Shown piece by piece: positions 42,718 to 52,989 of a stretch of 64,000 nucleotides of DNA. The first letter of the stretch is position 1. Each line of letters starts with the position of its first letter. This DNA comes from Alcanivorax sp. DG881 (GTDB taxonomy: Bacteria; Pseudomonadota; Gammaproteobacteria; Pseudomonadales; Alcanivoracaceae), in assembly GCF_000155615.1 (NCBI RefSeq), contig NZ_DS989915.1, forward strand, positions 1,326,108-1,390,107, written 5' to 3'. The notes under the pieces were generated by a model, which ran no database searches, was not told where the DNA came from, and saw only the letters and a list, made by a program, of their open reading frames with translations. Position numbers and translations under genes: made by a program.

Positions 42718-44598
42718 ATGAAGCAGTGCTGGCAACGTTTCCTGGTGGCCATCGTTCTATTGGCCCCACTGTCCTGGGCTAGCGCCAACAACCTGTTCGG
42801 CGAAGAAGAACGCTTGCCGACCGTGGATGAAGCCATCCAGCTGGTGGCCGATGCGGACTGGGATAACCAGCAACTGCTGCTGAATTTCGAGCTGATCGAC
42901 GAGGTGTATCTTTACCAGCACCGTTTTGGATTCACACTGCGCGACACCAACGGCAATGTGATCAACGATTTTGCCGAACTGACCCTGCCCGCCGGCAAAG
43001 CCAAAACCGACGAAATCTTCGGCGACGTCCAGGTGTACTTCGATCGCCTGGATCTGGCACTCCCCTTGAATAGCGTGCCCCTGGTGGATACGGAACTGGA
43101 AGTGCGCTACCAGGGCTGCATTGAAGACACCCTGTGCTACCCCCCAACCCAAAAAACCTTCGAGTTCGCCAATCCTCAACCGACAAAAAAGCCGGTGGCC
43201 GCTCCGCCAGCAGCGGCGTCTGACTCCAGCGCTGGCCCAGGCTTTCTCGACACACTGCAGTCCGAAGATGCCAACGCCTTCAATCAGTGGATGAAGGACC
43301 AGCCCCTTGGCCTGATCATCGGCCTGTTTTTTGTGGGCGGCCTGCTGCTGGCCTTTACCCCGTGCGTTTTCCCCATGGTACCGATTCTGTCCGGCATCAT
43401 TGCCGGAGAGAAAGAACCCAGTGCGGCCCGCGGCTTCACACTGAGTGTCAGCTATGTCCTCGGCATGGCGGTGCCTTACACCCTGGCCGGACTGCTGGTG
43501 GCCCTTTTTGGTGCCGGCCTGAACCTGCAGTTCTTACTGCAGCAGCCTGCGGCCATCATCACCTCCGTAGTGGTCTTTGTGGTGTTGGCCCTGTCCATGT
43601 TCGGGCTGTATGAACTCCAGCTGCCGGCTGCGCTGCGCAACAAACTTCATCAACCGGGGCAGGAAGCCCGCGGCAGCCTGATCGGCGCCGCCATCATGGG
43701 GACAATCTCAGCCCTGGTGGTTTCCCCTTGCGTTACCCCGATCCTGGCCGGCGCCCTGATCTACGTAGCCGCCAGCGGTGATGCGGCCACCGGTGCCGCC
43801 TCCCTGTTTGCCCTGTCCATCGGCATGGGCCTGCCCCTGATCATCTTCGGCACCGGCGGCGGCAGCCTGCTGCCCCGTGCCGGCATGTGGATGGAAGAGA
43901 TCAAACGGTTCTTCGGCGTGGTCATGCTGGGCGTGGCCATCTGGCTGCTGGATCGCATTATCAGTGACACCATCACCCTGGGCCTCTACGGCCTGTTGCT
44001 CGCCGTCTATGGCGTACAACTGGGCGCACTGGAACCTGCCGGTGAAGGCCTTTCCCGCCTCAAGCGCGGCCTGGCCCTGGTGCTGGCCCTGTATGGCGCG
44101 GTAATGATTGTCGGCGCGTTAAGCGGCGGCAAGGATCCGCTGCAGCCGCTGGCACACATGACACAGCCGGCAGCCCCGGTGGCTGGCAGTGCCGCCCCCA
44201 GCAATGCGGCAACCGCGGAGGACCACGGCCCCTGGCAGACCATCGTTGGCAAGGCCTCGCTGGAGCAGGCGCTGTCCGCCTCCCGCCAGGCCGGCAAACC
44301 GGTGCTGGTGGATTTCTTCGCCGAATGGTGTGTGGCCTGCAAGGTGCTGGAAGAAACCACCCTTAGCCACCCGGATGTACTCAACGCCATGAACGGCTTC
44401 GACCTGTACCGCGTGGACATCACCGAGATCAATGCCGACAGCCAGGCCATCATGGAGCAATACAATATCCTCGGCCTGCCTGCCCTGGTGTTCTTCACTC
44501 CCGCCAGCGCCGAAATCCCCGATTCCCGGGTGCTCGGCGAAATGGGGCCCGATCGCTTTATCAGGCATCTGGAACAGCGGGTCATGCCGGGGCTGTAA
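42718..44598 (+). CDS. dsbD: Thiol:disulfide interchange protein DsbD
   Basis: 626-residue inner-membrane protein that moves electrons from cytoplasmic thioredoxin to periplasmic DsbC, DsbG and CcmG. After a signal peptide, the N-terminal domain has the Cys pair in GCIEDTLCYPP. The eight-helix middle has FTPCVFPMVP and VSPCVTPILAG, whose cysteines form the membrane pair. The C-terminal thioredoxin domain has EWCVACK. All three cysteine pairs are intact. As in Pseudomonas it precedes aroQ-accB-accC. Confidence 0.96.
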   Translation: MKQCWQRFLVAIVLLAPLSWASANNLFGEEERLPTVDEAIQLVADADWDNQQLLLNFELIDEVYLYQHRFGFTLRDTNGNVINDFAELTLPAGKAKTDEIFGDVQVYFDRLDLALPLNSVPLVDTELEVRYQGCIEDTLCYPPTQKTFEFANPQPTKKPVAAPPAAASDSSAGPGFLDTLQSEDANAFNQWMKDQPLGLIIGLFFVGGLLLAFTPCVFPMVPILSGIIAGEKEPSAARGFTLSVSYVLGMAVPYTLAGLLVALFGAGLNLQFLLQQPAAIITSVVVFVVLALSMFGLYELQLPAALRNKLHQPGQEARGSLIGAAIMGTISALVVSPCVTPILAGALIYVAASGDAATGAASLFALSIGMGLPLIIFGTGGGSLLPRAGMWMEEIKRFFGVVMLGVAIWLLDRIISDTITLGLYGLLLAVYGVQLGALEPAGEGLSRLKRGLALVLALYGAVMIVGALSGGKDPLQPLAHMTQPAAPVAGSAAPSNAATAEDHGPWQTIVGKASLEQALSASRQAGKPVLVDFFAEWCVACKVLEETTLSHPDVLNAMNGFDLYRVDITEINADSQAIMEQYNILGLPALVFFTPASAEIPDSRVLGEMGPDRFIRHLEQRVMPGL

Positions 44599-44617
44599 CA
44601 GTATCGCCGTCAGGCAC

Positions 44618-44699
44618 TACGTAGCCGCTGCTGGAACGGCTACGTAGCAAGAACCTGCCATCCCCTTGCCGCAGGAGCGCCACCCAGCGGCGCTCCTGC
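44618..44699. repeat. Two perfect hairpins after dsbD
   Basis: TACGTAGCCG (44618-44627) pairs with CGGCTACGTA (44637-44646). GCAGGAGCGCC (44671-44681) pairs with GGCGCTCCTGC (44689-44699). Neither has a T-run. The second resembles REP-type GCAGGAGCG elements. The rest of the 307-base gap to aroQ holds AT-rich sequence with the promoter but no other clear feature. Confidence 0.6.
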
Positions 44700-44905
44700 G
44701 AGAAGCCATGGACCCCGCTAAACAAAAACCGTGAAACAGTGCCGATTGCACGACATCTTCCGGTAACTTGTAACGAATGTTGTAAAGCCCTTTTTTCTGT
44801 CATGGTTTGCCCCTAATATTGCATTTGTGCGAGAAAGCCCGGACTAATCTGGATTTTTCCAGCACGATCACTGCAAATAACGACAAATTCGCAAGGGGAC
44901 CCGTT

Positions 44906-45346
44906 TTGGCTTCCATTCTGGTCTTACATGGCCCAAACCTGAATCTGCTCGGCACCCGCGAGCCGGACAAGTACGGTCACACCACCCTGGCGGATATCAA
45001 CCAGCAACTGCAGGAACAGGCCAGCGCGGCCGGCCATCACCTGCAGCATCTGCAAAGCAACGCGGAATACGAGCTGGTCGAACGCGTTCACGATGCCCGC
45101 ACCGAGGGAATCGACTTCATCATCATCAACCCGGCGGCGTTCACCCACACCAGTGTGGCTCTGCGCGATGCCCTGCTGGCGGTGAACATTCCCTTTATCG
45201 AAGTGCATCTGTCCAACGTGCATGCCCGGGAAGCCTTCCGCCACCACTCTTATTTTTCCGATATTGCCAAGGGCGTTATCTGCGGTCTCGGTGCCACCGG
45301 CTATGCACTGGCACTCACCGCTGCTCTCGAACAACTGGATGACTGA
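44906..45346 (+). CDS. aroQ: 3-dehydroquinate dehydratase, type II
   Basis: 146 residues of the shikimate pathway. It reads (M)[20 protein letters not shown] at the start, with catalytic Tyr in DKYG, the [17 protein letters not shown] active-site segment, and [18 protein letters not shown] with the catalytic His. No ATG fits; TTG at 44906 has AAGGGG seven bases upstream and gives the exact family start. An in-frame ATG at 44807 would add 33 unrelated residues. It is 2 bases before accB. Confidence 0.94.
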   Translation: MASILVLHGPNLNLLGTREPDKYGHTTLADINQQLQEQASAAGHHLQHLQSNAEYELVERVHDARTEGIDFIIINPAAFTHTSVALRDALLAVNIPFIEVHLSNVHAREAFRHHSYFSDIAKGVICGLGATGYALALTAALEQLDD

Positions 45347-45348
45347 AC

Positions 45349-45810
45349 ATGGATATTCGCAAAATCAAGAAACTGATTGAGCTGCTCGAAGAATCCGGCA
45401 TTGAAGAGCTGGAAATCTGTGAAGGGGAAGAGTCCGTCCGCATCAGCCGCGGCTCACGCCACCCCGCAGCGCCGGCGCACTATTACGCCGCGCCACAGGC
45501 ACCAGCGCCGGCGCAGGCACCTGCTCCGGCTCCCGCTGCCACCGAAGCCCCCGCACCGGTAGACAACACGCCCAGCGGCCATCTGGTGCGCTCTCCCATG
45601 GTCGGCACCTTCTATCGCTCCCCGTCGCCGGGTGCGGCGGTTTTCGCAGAAGTCGGGCAGAAAGTGCAGGCTGGCGATGTGCTGTGCATCGTGGAAGCCA
45701 TGAAGATGATGAACCAGATCGAGGCCGACAAATCCGGCACGCTGGATGCCATTCTGGTAGAAGACGGCGAGCCGGTTGAATTCGACCAGCCTCTGTTCTC
45801 CATCGTTTAA
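45349..45810 (+). CDS. accB: Biotin carboxyl carrier protein of acetyl-CoA carboxylase
   Basis: 153 residues. The N-terminal [19 protein letters not shown] helix is followed by an Ala-Pro linker (about residues 45-75) and the biotinyl domain, with the lysine in EAMKMMNQI as biotin attachment site. It carries carboxyl groups from AccC to the transferase in fatty-acid synthesis. It is followed 12 bases later by accC, the classic accBC operon. Confidence 0.97.
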   Translation: MDIRKIKKLIELLEESGIEELEICEGEESVRISRGSRHPAAPAHYYAAPQAPAPAQAPAPAPAATEAPAPVDNTPSGHLVRSPMVGTFYRSPSPGAAVFAEVGQKVQAGDVLCIVEAMKMMNQIEADKSGTLDAILVEDGEPVEFDQPLFSIV

Positions 45811-45822
45811 CGGAGGCATCTC

Positions 45823-47169
45823 ATGCTGGAAAAGGTCGTCATTGCCAACCGTGGCGAGATTGCTCTGCGCATCCTTCGCGCCTGCAAGGAGCTGGGCATC
45901 CGCACCGTGGCCGTTTACTCCAAGCCCGACCGGGACCTGATGCACGTGCGCCTGGCCGACGAAGCCGTGTGTATTGGCCCCGCGTCATCCACTGATTCTT
46001 ACCTGAACATCCCCGCTCTGATCAGCGCAGCGGAAGTCACCGATGCCGACGGCATTCACCCCGGTTACGGCTTCCTGGCGGAAAACGCGGACTTTGCCGA
46101 AAGCGTGGAACGTTCCGGTTTCACCTTTATCGGCCCGAAGGCAGACACCATCCGCCTGATGGGCAACAAGGTGGCGGCCATCGAAGCCATGAAAAAAGCC
46201 GGCGTCCCCACCGTGCCCGGCTCGGATGGCCCCATCGGTGACGATGATGATGCTTCACTGGCCATGGCCGAACAGATTGGTTACCCGGTCATCATCAAGG
46301 CCGCCGCCGGTGGTGGTGGGCGCGGCATGCGCGTCGTGGAGGAAGCCAAACACCTGCTCAACGCCATCACCCTGACCCGCTCCGAAGCCAAGAACGCCTT
46401 CGGCGATGCCACCGTCTACATGGAAAAATTCCTGCAGAAACCGCGACATGTGGAAGTGCAGGTACTGGCTGACGGTGCAGGCCACGCGATCCATCTGGGT
46501 GACCGCGATTGCTCGCTGCAACGCCGCCATCAGAAAGTGGTGGAGGAAGCCCCGGCCCCCGGCATCCCACAGCACCTGAAAGACGAAGTCGCCCAGCGCT
46601 GCGTGGATGCCTGCAAGACCATCAACTACCGGGGCGCCGGCACGTTCGAATTCCTCTATGAAGACGAGCGCTTCTACTTTATCGAAATGAACACCCGGGT
46701 TCAGGTCGAGCATCCGGTGACCGAGATGGTCACCGGGGTGGATATCGTCAAGGAACAGCTGCGTATTGCCGGTGGCGAAGGGCTCACGCTGCAGCAGGCC
46801 GACGTGCAGTTCCAAGGCCATGCCATTGAAGTGCGGGTTAACGCGGAAGACCCGGTGCGGTTTACCCCCTGCCCGGGGAAAATCACATATTTCCACGCAC
46901 CCGGTGGTAACGGCGTCCGGGTGGACTCCCACATCTACAGTGGCTACACCGTCCCCCCCTATTACGATTCCCTGATCGGCAAGCTGATCACCTGGGGGGA
47001 AAGCCGCGACATCGCCTTTGCGCGCATGAAAAACGCACTGGACGAAATCGTGGTAGAAGGCATCAAGACCAATATCGCTCTGCACCGCGACAAAATCTTC
47101 AAGGACAAGGCGTTCATTGAAGGCGGAGTGGATATTCACCACCTGGAGAAAAAGCTGGGCGATCAGTAA
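45823..47169 (+). CDS. accC: Biotin carboxylase subunit of acetyl-CoA carboxylase
   Basis: 448-residue ATP-grasp enzyme that carboxylates biotin on AccB. It starts [20 protein letters not shown]. The ATP-binding Gly-rich loop is [14 protein letters not shown], and the catalytic region contains [20 protein letters not shown]. Length is normal. GGAGGCATCTC precedes the ATG. It ends the accBC operon before a strong terminator. Confidence 0.98.
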   Translation: MLEKVVIANRGEIALRILRACKELGIRTVAVYSKPDRDLMHVRLADEAVCIGPASSTDSYLNIPALISAAEVTDADGIHPGYGFLAENADFAESVERSGFTFIGPKADTIRLMGNKVAAIEAMKKAGVPTVPGSDGPIGDDDDASLAMAEQIGYPVIIKAAAGGGGRGMRVVEEAKHLLNAITLTRSEAKNAFGDATVYMEKFLQKPRHVEVQVLADGAGHAIHLGDRDCSLQRRHQKVVEEAPAPGIPQHLKDEVAQRCVDACKTINYRGAGTFEFLYEDERFYFIEMNTRVQVEHPVTEMVTGVDIVKEQLRIAGGEGLTLQQADVQFQGHAIEVRVNAEDPVRFTPCPGKITYFHAPGGNGVRVDSHIYSGYTVPPYYDSLIGKLITWGESRDIAFARMKNALDEIVVEGIKTNIALHRDKIFKDKAFIEGGVDIHHLEKKLGDQ

Positions 47170-47197
47170 GCGCCTGCTCTTTCCTCTGCGCCACAGC

Positions 47198-47236
47198 AAA
47201 GGCCGCGCCCGCTAACCCGGCGCGGCCTTTGTTTTT
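47198..47236 (+). terminator. Rho-independent terminator after accC
   Basis: AAAGGCCGCGCC and GGCGCGGCCTTT form a 12-bp stem with an 8-base loop, followed by GTTTTT. The same stem core is used after ppa and in both composite repeats. Confidence 0.92.
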
Positions 47237-47370
47237 CTGGCCCGGCAACGGCAAAAACATTACCGCACCAGCGAACTGCCCAGCATAACGACAGGCAGCG
47301 CAGGACAGCAGAATCCGCTAGACTGCGGCCACTTTACGCCCGTACATCACAACGCCTTGCAGGAGTGTCC

Positions 47371-48252
47371 ATGGCCTGGCTTCAGCTCCACCTTGCCACC
47401 ACCGAACAACACGCCGATGCCTTTCAGGCTGCACTGGAAAACCTCGGCGCCGTGGCCGTGACCCTCACCGACGGCGCCGACCAGCCCGTGTTCGAACCGC
47501 CACCGGGCACCCGGCCGTTGTGGCAGAACACCGTGGTCAGTGCCCTGTTTGAGCAGGACCAGACTCCCGAGCTGATACTCGCCGCCCTCACCGCCCAGGG
47601 GCTGAATGCAGAAGCCAGCCACCACGAAACCCTGGAAGACCAGACCTGGGAGCGGGCCTGGATGGATGACTTCTCGCCCATGCAATTTGGTGAGCGTCTG
47701 TGGATCATTCCCAGCTGGAGCGAGGCGCCAGATCCCCAAGCCGTCAACCTGAAGCTGGACCCGGGCCTTGCCTTCGGCACCGGCACCCACGAGACCACCT
47801 CACTGTGCCTGCAATGGCTGGACGGCGCCGACCTGCACGGCAAAACCGTGCTCGATTTCGGCTGCGGCTCCGGGGTACTGGCCATCGCCGCGCTGCTACT
47901 CGGCGCCGGTGAGACCACCGGCACAGATATCGACCCCCAGGCGCTGATCGCCAGCGAAGACAATGCCCGTAATAATGGCGTGGCAGACTCGCTCGCCCTG
48001 TACCTGCCGGAGCAGATGCCTGCGGATTACCAGTGCGACGTACTGGTCGCCAACATCCTGGCCGGCCCGCTGGTGGAACTGTCCGGGCTTCTGGCCAGCT
48101 ACTGTCGGCCCGGTGGCACCCTGGCCCTGTCCGGCATTTTGGCGGAGCAGGCGGAATCGGTCCGCACCGCCTATGCCCCCTGGTTTGATCTGACCCCCAC
48201 CACCCAACAGGGTGACTGGGTGCGCATTGACGGGGTGCGCCGCGTCACCTGA
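47371..48252 (+). CDS. prmA: Ribosomal protein L11 methyltransferase
   Basis: 293 residues. It trimethylates ribosomal protein L11. The N-terminal substrate-binding part starts [20 protein letters not shown]; the C-terminal SAM domain has [20 protein letters not shown], motif [21 protein letters not shown] and the NILAGPL motif in [12 protein letters not shown], all PrmA hallmarks. AGGAG lies 5 bases before the ATG. Confidence 0.96.
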   Translation: MAWLQLHLATTEQHADAFQAALENLGAVAVTLTDGADQPVFEPPPGTRPLWQNTVVSALFEQDQTPELILAALTAQGLNAEASHHETLEDQTWERAWMDDFSPMQFGERLWIIPSWSEAPDPQAVNLKLDPGLAFGTGTHETTSLCLQWLDGADLHGKTVLDFGCGSGVLAIAALLLGAGETTGTDIDPQALIASEDNARNNGVADSLALYLPEQMPADYQCDVLVANILAGPLVELSGLLASYCRPGGTLALSGILAEQAESVRTAYAPWFDLTPTTQQGDWVRIDGVRRVT

Positions 48253-48278
48253 ATCCACAGATTCAGGGAAAACTGAGT

Positions 48279-48309
48279 GACAGGTCCTTGCGGCCTGTCC
48301 CGGTTTTTC
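48279..48309 (+). terminator. Probable terminator after prmA
   Basis: GACAGG-tccttgcgg-CCTGTC followed by CCGGTTTTTC. The stem is only 6 bp, so it is weaker than the others in the window. Confidence 0.5.
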
Positions 48310-48420
48310 TGTAAAACATACCTGACCCATCTGCACGCACTATAGGGATTCCGGGGTTGAGTGAAAGCCTGTCGCGTGCAGCATGTTGCATCTCGTCCAA
48401 TAACAATTCAGGCGAAAGCC

Positions 48421-49623
48421 ATGGCCACCCAATACAAGACCCGCTGCCCCCACTGTGCAGCCCAGTTCAAAATTACCGATGAACACCTGAAACAGGCACG
48501 CGGTGCGGTACGGTGTGGCTCCTGCCTGCAGATCTTCCAGGCCAATGATTACCTGGTTGATCCCCCGGCACCGCAGCAAGCCGCCCCGCAGGATCGCTGG
48601 GCCGGCGCGCTGGACGGCACCCACAGTGACGCAGCCTCTTCCGAGGACGAGCAGAAGTTTGGCGACGATGACGGCACCGACGCCGATGGCCTGAGCATTC
48701 AGGGCATGGAGTTAAGCGACTCGTTCATGAACCTGGATGCGGACGACCCCGCTAGTGGGCTGGGCGAAGACTTCGCCGACATGCATGGCGCCGGCCGGGC
48801 CAGCCACCATGAAAATGCCGACGAATCCTGGGCCGAAGCCCTGCTGCAGGAGCTGGAAGACGACGACCCCGCCGAAACCAGCCCGGGCAAAACAACCACG
48901 CCCGCTCCCGCCAGCCACTCAGCCCCTGAGCAGCCGGCAGTGCGCAAAACAACAGACACACCAGCGCCAAAACAATCCCGACCGGCAGAGCCCGAAGACG
49001 ACGATGACAGCCTGTTCGGTGGGCTGGACCTGTTTGGCGACGACCTTTACGAAGAGCCCGTCCCCATCGGCAAGCCCGTGCGCGAACGTGACAACCATTT
49101 CCGCCAGCGCCGGGACTGGGGCGGCATGCTCAAGTGGACCTCGCTGTCGGTTATTGCCCTGGTCGTGCTGGTCGGCCAATACGCCTTCTTCAATTTCAAT
49201 GACCTGGCCCGTAGCCCGCAATGGCGCCCCCTGTATCAGCAGGCCTGTGATGTACTCGGCTGCCACCTGCCTAGCCGCTCAGACATCACCCAGCTGCGCG
49301 GTGCCAATCTAGTGGTGCGCAGCCACCCGAATTACGCCAACGCCCTGATCGTGGATGCCATCCTGTTCAATGAAGCCAAGTACCCCCAGCCCTTCCCGGA
49401 ACTGGAACTGAGCTTCAGCGCCCTCAATGGCGGCCCCGTGGCCAGCCGACGCTTCACCCCGCAGGAATACCTGCAAGGGGATCTGCTCGGTATGGAAACC
49501 ATGCCCACGCGCACCCCGCTGCATATCTCGCTGGAAATTGTGGACCCGGGCGACAAGGCGGTGAACTACAACCTGCGCCTGTTGCCGGCACCGCAGCCGC
49601 GCGATCAGGTCAGTCAGCGCTAA
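48421..49623 (+). CDS. Zinc-ribbon and DUF3426 membrane protein
   Basis: 400 residues. The N-terminal MJ0042-type zinc ribbon is RCPHCAAQF ... RCGSCLQIF. A long acidic, disordered part (about residues 55-215, many Asp/Glu) follows, then one membrane helix (LSVIALVVLVGQYAFF) near residue 245, and the periplasmic DUF3426 domain with the cysteine-bearing DVLGCHLP. Its place between prmA and dusB is conserved in pseudomonads. The function is unknown. The ATG at 48421 gives MATQYKTRCPHC; an upstream ATG at 48361 adds unrelated residues. Confidence 0.87.
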   Translation: MATQYKTRCPHCAAQFKITDEHLKQARGAVRCGSCLQIFQANDYLVDPPAPQQAAPQDRWAGALDGTHSDAASSEDEQKFGDDDGTDADGLSIQGMELSDSFMNLDADDPASGLGEDFADMHGAGRASHHENADESWAEALLQELEDDDPAETSPGKTTTPAPASHSAPEQPAVRKTTDTPAPKQSRPAEPEDDDDSLFGGLDLFGDDLYEEPVPIGKPVRERDNHFRQRRDWGGMLKWTSLSVIALVVLVGQYAFFNFNDLARSPQWRPLYQQACDVLGCHLPSRSDITQLRGANLVVRSHPNYANALIVDAILFNEAKYPQPFPELELSFSALNGGPVASRRFTPQEYLQGDLLGMETMPTRTPLHISLEIVDPGDKAVNYNLRLLPAPQPRDQVSQR

Positions 49624-49761
49624 GCACGCCTCATACACTTCATTCGCCTCATATAATGGAAATCGATAGGCAGCCCGTCAGCTCATGGCAGGCTGCCCTT
49701 TCATCCCGGGCCATCGATCTCTATCATTGTCTCCCCTTTTAGACACCCCAAGCCCGGCGCC

Positions 49762-50802
49762 ATGCAGATCGGACCCTACAACCTGCCCAACTCCCTGATC
49801 CTGGCCCCCATGGCCGGCGTCACGGATCGCCCTTTCCGGCGTTTGTGCAGGGACCTGGGAGCCGGCCTGCTGGTGTCGGAAATGGTGACCTCGGACACCC
49901 GTCTGTGGAACTCTCGAAAGTCTCGCCAACGGCTGGATCACAGCGGCGAACCGGGCCCCATTTCTGTACAGATTGCCGGCGGCGAGCCGACCATGCTGGC
50001 AGAAGCGGCCCGCGCCAACGTGGACCACGGCGCCCAGATTATTGATATCAATATGGGCTGCCCGGCGAAAAAAGTGTGCAAACGCGCCGCAGGTTCCGCC
50101 CTGCTGGCCGACCCGGATCTGGTCAGCCGCATCCTGGATGCGGTGGTCAATGCGGTGGATGTCCCCGTCACCCTGAAAATCCGTACCGGCCCCGACCGCG
50201 ATCAGCGCAATGCCCTCGCCATTGCCCGCATCGCCGAAGCCGCCGGTATCCAGGCCCTCGCCATTCACGGGCGCACCCGCGCCGACAAGTTCAACGGAGA
50301 CGCCGAATACACCACCATCAAACAGGTGGTGGACGCGGTGAATATTCCGGTAATGGCTAACGGAGACGTGGATAGCCCGGAAAAAGCTAAACGGGTACTG
50401 GAATCCACCGGCGCCGGTGGTATCATGATCGGCCGCGCTGCTCAGGGTAACCCGTGGATCTTCCGGGACACCCTGTATTACCTCGAGCACGGCTCGCTGC
50501 CCGCAGCGCCGTTAGTAACGGAAGTCCATGACTGCGTGCAGCAGCACCTGTCCGAACTGCATCATTTTTATGGTGAGTTCATGGGGGTGCGTATCGCACG
50601 CAAGCACTTGGGCTGGTACACACAGAACCTGCCCGATGGGGAAGACTTCCGGCGCGGGTTTAACACACTGGAAAATGCCACCGACCAATGCGTGGCAATC
50701 GAGCAGTTTTTCCAACAGATCAGCGCCACTACCGACCGGGTTCGTTTCGGTCGTTATGGCGAGGTGTCTGCCCGGAAGAAAAACGGAGCCCTGGCCGCAT
50801 GA
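49762..50802 (+). CDS. dusB: tRNA-dihydrouridine synthase B
   Basis: 346-residue FMN enzyme that reduces uridine in the tRNA D-loop. It has [20 protein letters not shown] at the start, the catalytic Cys in [13 protein letters not shown], the FMN/tRNA site [12 protein letters not shown] and the phosphate-binding [16 protein letters not shown]. It is cotranscribed with fis (ATGA overlap), the standard gammaproteobacterial pair. Confidence 0.96.
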   Translation: MQIGPYNLPNSLILAPMAGVTDRPFRRLCRDLGAGLLVSEMVTSDTRLWNSRKSRQRLDHSGEPGPISVQIAGGEPTMLAEAARANVDHGAQIIDINMGCPAKKVCKRAAGSALLADPDLVSRILDAVVNAVDVPVTLKIRTGPDRDQRNALAIARIAEAAGIQALAIHGRTRADKFNGDAEYTTIKQVVDAVNIPVMANGDVDSPEKAKRVLESTGAGGIMIGRAAQGNPWIFRDTLYYLEHGSLPAAPLVTEVHDCVQQHLSELHHFYGEFMGVRIARKHLGWYTQNLPDGEDFRRGFNTLENATDQCVAIEQFFQQISATTDRVRFGRYGEVSARKKNGALAA

Positions 50803-51131
50803 CCCTTTCTTCAGTTAACACAGCCGCTGCACGGACACTTACTGAAATGAACACCGCTGAAGCACGAAAGCAGCCGCATCTCACTATTGCGCGCAGTGAA
50901 ACCCACGATACCTTGCGCAATTGTGTGCGACGTTCGTTAAACGATTATTTCAACCAGCTGGACGGCGAAGCCGTGAGCGAGCTCTACCCGATGGTACTGG
51001 CTGAGATGGAAATCCCCCTGCTTGAGAAAGTGCTCGAGTACACCCGTGGCAACCAGACCAAAGCCGCCGAGCTGCTGGGCCTGAACCGCGGCACCTTGCG
51101 CAAGAAACTCAAGCAGTACGGCCTGCTGTAA
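50799..51131 (+). CDS. fis: DNA-binding protein Fis
   Basis: 110 residues. The C-terminal helix-turn-helix [20 protein letters not shown] followed by [12 protein letters not shown] is nearly identical to Fis of other gammaproteobacteria. The core [18 protein letters not shown] forms the dimer helices. The ATG at 50799 overlaps the dusB stop (ATGA) and gives a length like Pseudomonas Fis; a second ATG at 50847 would give 94 residues. Fis bends DNA and shapes growth-phase expression. Confidence 0.96.
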   Translation: MTLSSVNTAAARTLTEMNTAEARKQPHLTIARSETHDTLRNCVRRSLNDYFNQLDGEAVSELYPMVLAEMEIPLLEKVLEYTRGNQTKAAELLGLNRGTLRKKLKQYGLL

Positions 51132-51151
51132 TAGCGGGCCAGGAAGAACCG

Positions 51152-51179
51152 GGGCAGTAGACACTACTGCCCTTTTTTT
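51152..51179 (+). terminator. Rho-independent terminator after fis
   Basis: GGGCAGTAG-ACA-CTACTGCCC followed by TTTTTTT: a 9-bp stem with a seven-base T-run, 20 bases after the stop. Confidence 0.95.
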
Positions 51180-51296
51180 GTTTTTGGTCAACTCGATTTA
51201 CGTAAACACGCTTCACGCCCCACGCCAATCCTGTTCGCACGCCAGCGCGTGCCAGCCTGATACGTGGCAACGTGCAAGCATCACCAAAGGTGACTT

Positions 51297-52865
51297 ATGA
51301 GCAACGCGGTTGAACGTGCACTGATCAGTGTTTCCGACAAGACGGGTATCGTCGAATTTGCCAAGGCCCTGGCCGGGCAAGGCGTGGAAATTCTTTCCAC
51401 TGGCGGTACCTACAAGAAACTGCAGGACGAAGGCATCGCCGTGCGCGAAGTCTCCGACTACACCGGTTTCCCGGAAATGATGGCCGGCCGGGTGAAAACC
51501 CTGCATCCGAAAGTGCACGGCGGCATCCTTGGCCGTCGCGGTCAGGACGAACAGGTCATGGCCGACAACGATATCAGCCGCATCGACCTGGTGGTGGTTA
51601 ACCTGTACCCGTTCGAAGCCACCGTTGCCAACCCGGATTGCTCCCTGGAAGACGCCATCGAGAACATCGATATCGGTGGCCCGACCATGGTGCGTTCAGC
51701 AGCCAAGAACAATGCCAGCGTGGGCATCGTCACCAACGCCAGCGACTACCAGCGGGTACTCGACGACATGGCAGCCCATAACGGCGCCCTGTCCGACACC
51801 CTGCGTTTCGATCTGGCCATCAAGGCGTTCGAGCACACCGCCGCCTACGACAGCGCCATTGCCAACTACTTTGGCAAGAAAGTTGGCGAGAACAATCAGG
51901 ACTTCCCGCGCACCATTAACCTGAACTTCGAAAAAACCCAGAACATGCGTTACGGCGAGAACCCGCACCAGAAAGCGGCTTTCTACACCGAGCGCAACCC
52001 GGCCCCGGCATCCATCGCCACCGCGAAACAGCTGCAGGGCAAGGAACTAAGCTACAACAACATTGCTGATACCGACGCCGCACTGGAATGCGTAAAAGGC
52101 TTCACCAAGCCGGCCTGCGTGATCGTCAAGCACGCCAACCCCTGTGGTGTGGCGGTCAGCCTGGATGGCATTACCACCGCCTATGATCTGGCCTTCGCCA
52201 CCGATACCGAATCGGCTTTCGGCGGCATCATCGCCTTCAACCGCAAACTGGATGCCGCCACCGCCCAGGCCATCGTCGATCGCCAGTTTGTCGAAGTGAT
52301 TATCGCCCCCAGCGCCACAGAAGAAGCCCTGGCCATCACCGCCGCCAAGAAGAATGTGCGGGTACTGGTATGTGGTGAAATGGAGGGTGTAGAGGCTTCC
52401 GGCCTGGATTACAAACGGGTCAACGGCGGCCTGCTGGTGCAGGACCGTGACCTCGGCATGATCACCGAAGGCGAGCTGAAAGTGGTCACCAAGCGCGCCC
52501 CCACCGAAGCCGAAATGCACGACCTGATCTTCGCCTGGAAAGTGGCCAAGTTCGTCAAATCCAACGCCATCGTCTACGCCAAAAACCGCCAGACGGTGGG
52601 CGTGGGCGCCGGCCAGATGAGCCGCGTGAACTCCGCGCGCATCGCCGCCATCAAGGCCGAGCACGCCGGTCTGCAGGTGGAAGGCTCGGTGATGGCATCC
52701 GATGCCTTCTTCCCCTTCCGTGACGGCATCGACAATGCCGCCAAGGTGGGCATCAGCTGCGTGATCCAGCCGGGCGGCTCGATCCGCGACGAAGAAGTCA
52801 TCGCCGCCGCCGACGAAGCCGGCATGGCCATGGTCTTCACCGGCATGCGTCATTTCAGGCACTAA
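51297..52865 (+). CDS. purH: Bifunctional AICAR formyltransferase/IMP cyclohydrolase
   Basis: 522 residues, the last two steps of IMP synthesis. The N-terminal IMP cyclohydrolase ([35 protein letters not shown]) is followed by the transformylase with [10 protein letters not shown] and [16 protein letters not shown], containing the catalytic Lys-His and the substrate loop. Length matches the family. It is the first of the purH-purD pair, with an inverted-arm hairpin between the two genes. Confidence 0.98.
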   Translation: MSNAVERALISVSDKTGIVEFAKALAGQGVEILSTGGTYKKLQDEGIAVREVSDYTGFPEMMAGRVKTLHPKVHGGILGRRGQDEQVMADNDISRIDLVVVNLYPFEATVANPDCSLEDAIENIDIGGPTMVRSAAKNNASVGIVTNASDYQRVLDDMAAHNGALSDTLRFDLAIKAFEHTAAYDSAIANYFGKKVGENNQDFPRTINLNFEKTQNMRYGENPHQKAAFYTERNPAPASIATAKQLQGKELSYNNIADTDAALECVKGFTKPACVIVKHANPCGVAVSLDGITTAYDLAFATDTESAFGGIIAFNRKLDAATAQAIVDRQFVEVIIAPSATEEALAITAAKKNVRVLVCGEMEGVEASGLDYKRVNGGLLVQDRDLGMITEGELKVVTKRAPTEAEMHDLIFAWKVAKFVKSNAIVYAKNRQTVGVGAGQMSRVNSARIAAIKAEHAGLQVEGSVMASDAFFPFRDGIDNAAKVGISCVIQPGGSIRDEEVIAAADEAGMAMVFTGMRHFRH

Positions 52866-52867
52866 AC

Positions 52868-52931
52868 GCTGGACGCCAGAGGCCCAACGCCTGACGCTAC
52901 CCCTTCCGGCGTCGGGCATCTGACGTCAAGC
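52868..52931. repeat. Inverted-arm hairpin (GACGCC type) between purH and purD
   Basis: Left arm 52868-52893 (GCTGGACGCCAGAGGCCCAA and on) and right arm 52906-52931 (ending CTGACGTCAAGC) are reverse complements at 21 of 26 positions, with a 12-base loop. The word GACGCC is repeated within each arm. It lacks a T-run, so it may be a processing or stabilising hairpin of the stutter-repeat class. Confidence 0.65.
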
Positions 52932-52989
52932 CCGTCGCCAATAGCGACAACCGATCAGGAATCACCATTCATAGCAAATGGATCACCCC

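Noticed and set aside
52868..52931. Possible purine riboswitch between purH and purD
   Set aside because: The sequence is a simple hairpin with repeated GACGCC words. It has no three-way junction or conserved purine-aptamer core, and resembles other intergenic repeats in the window.
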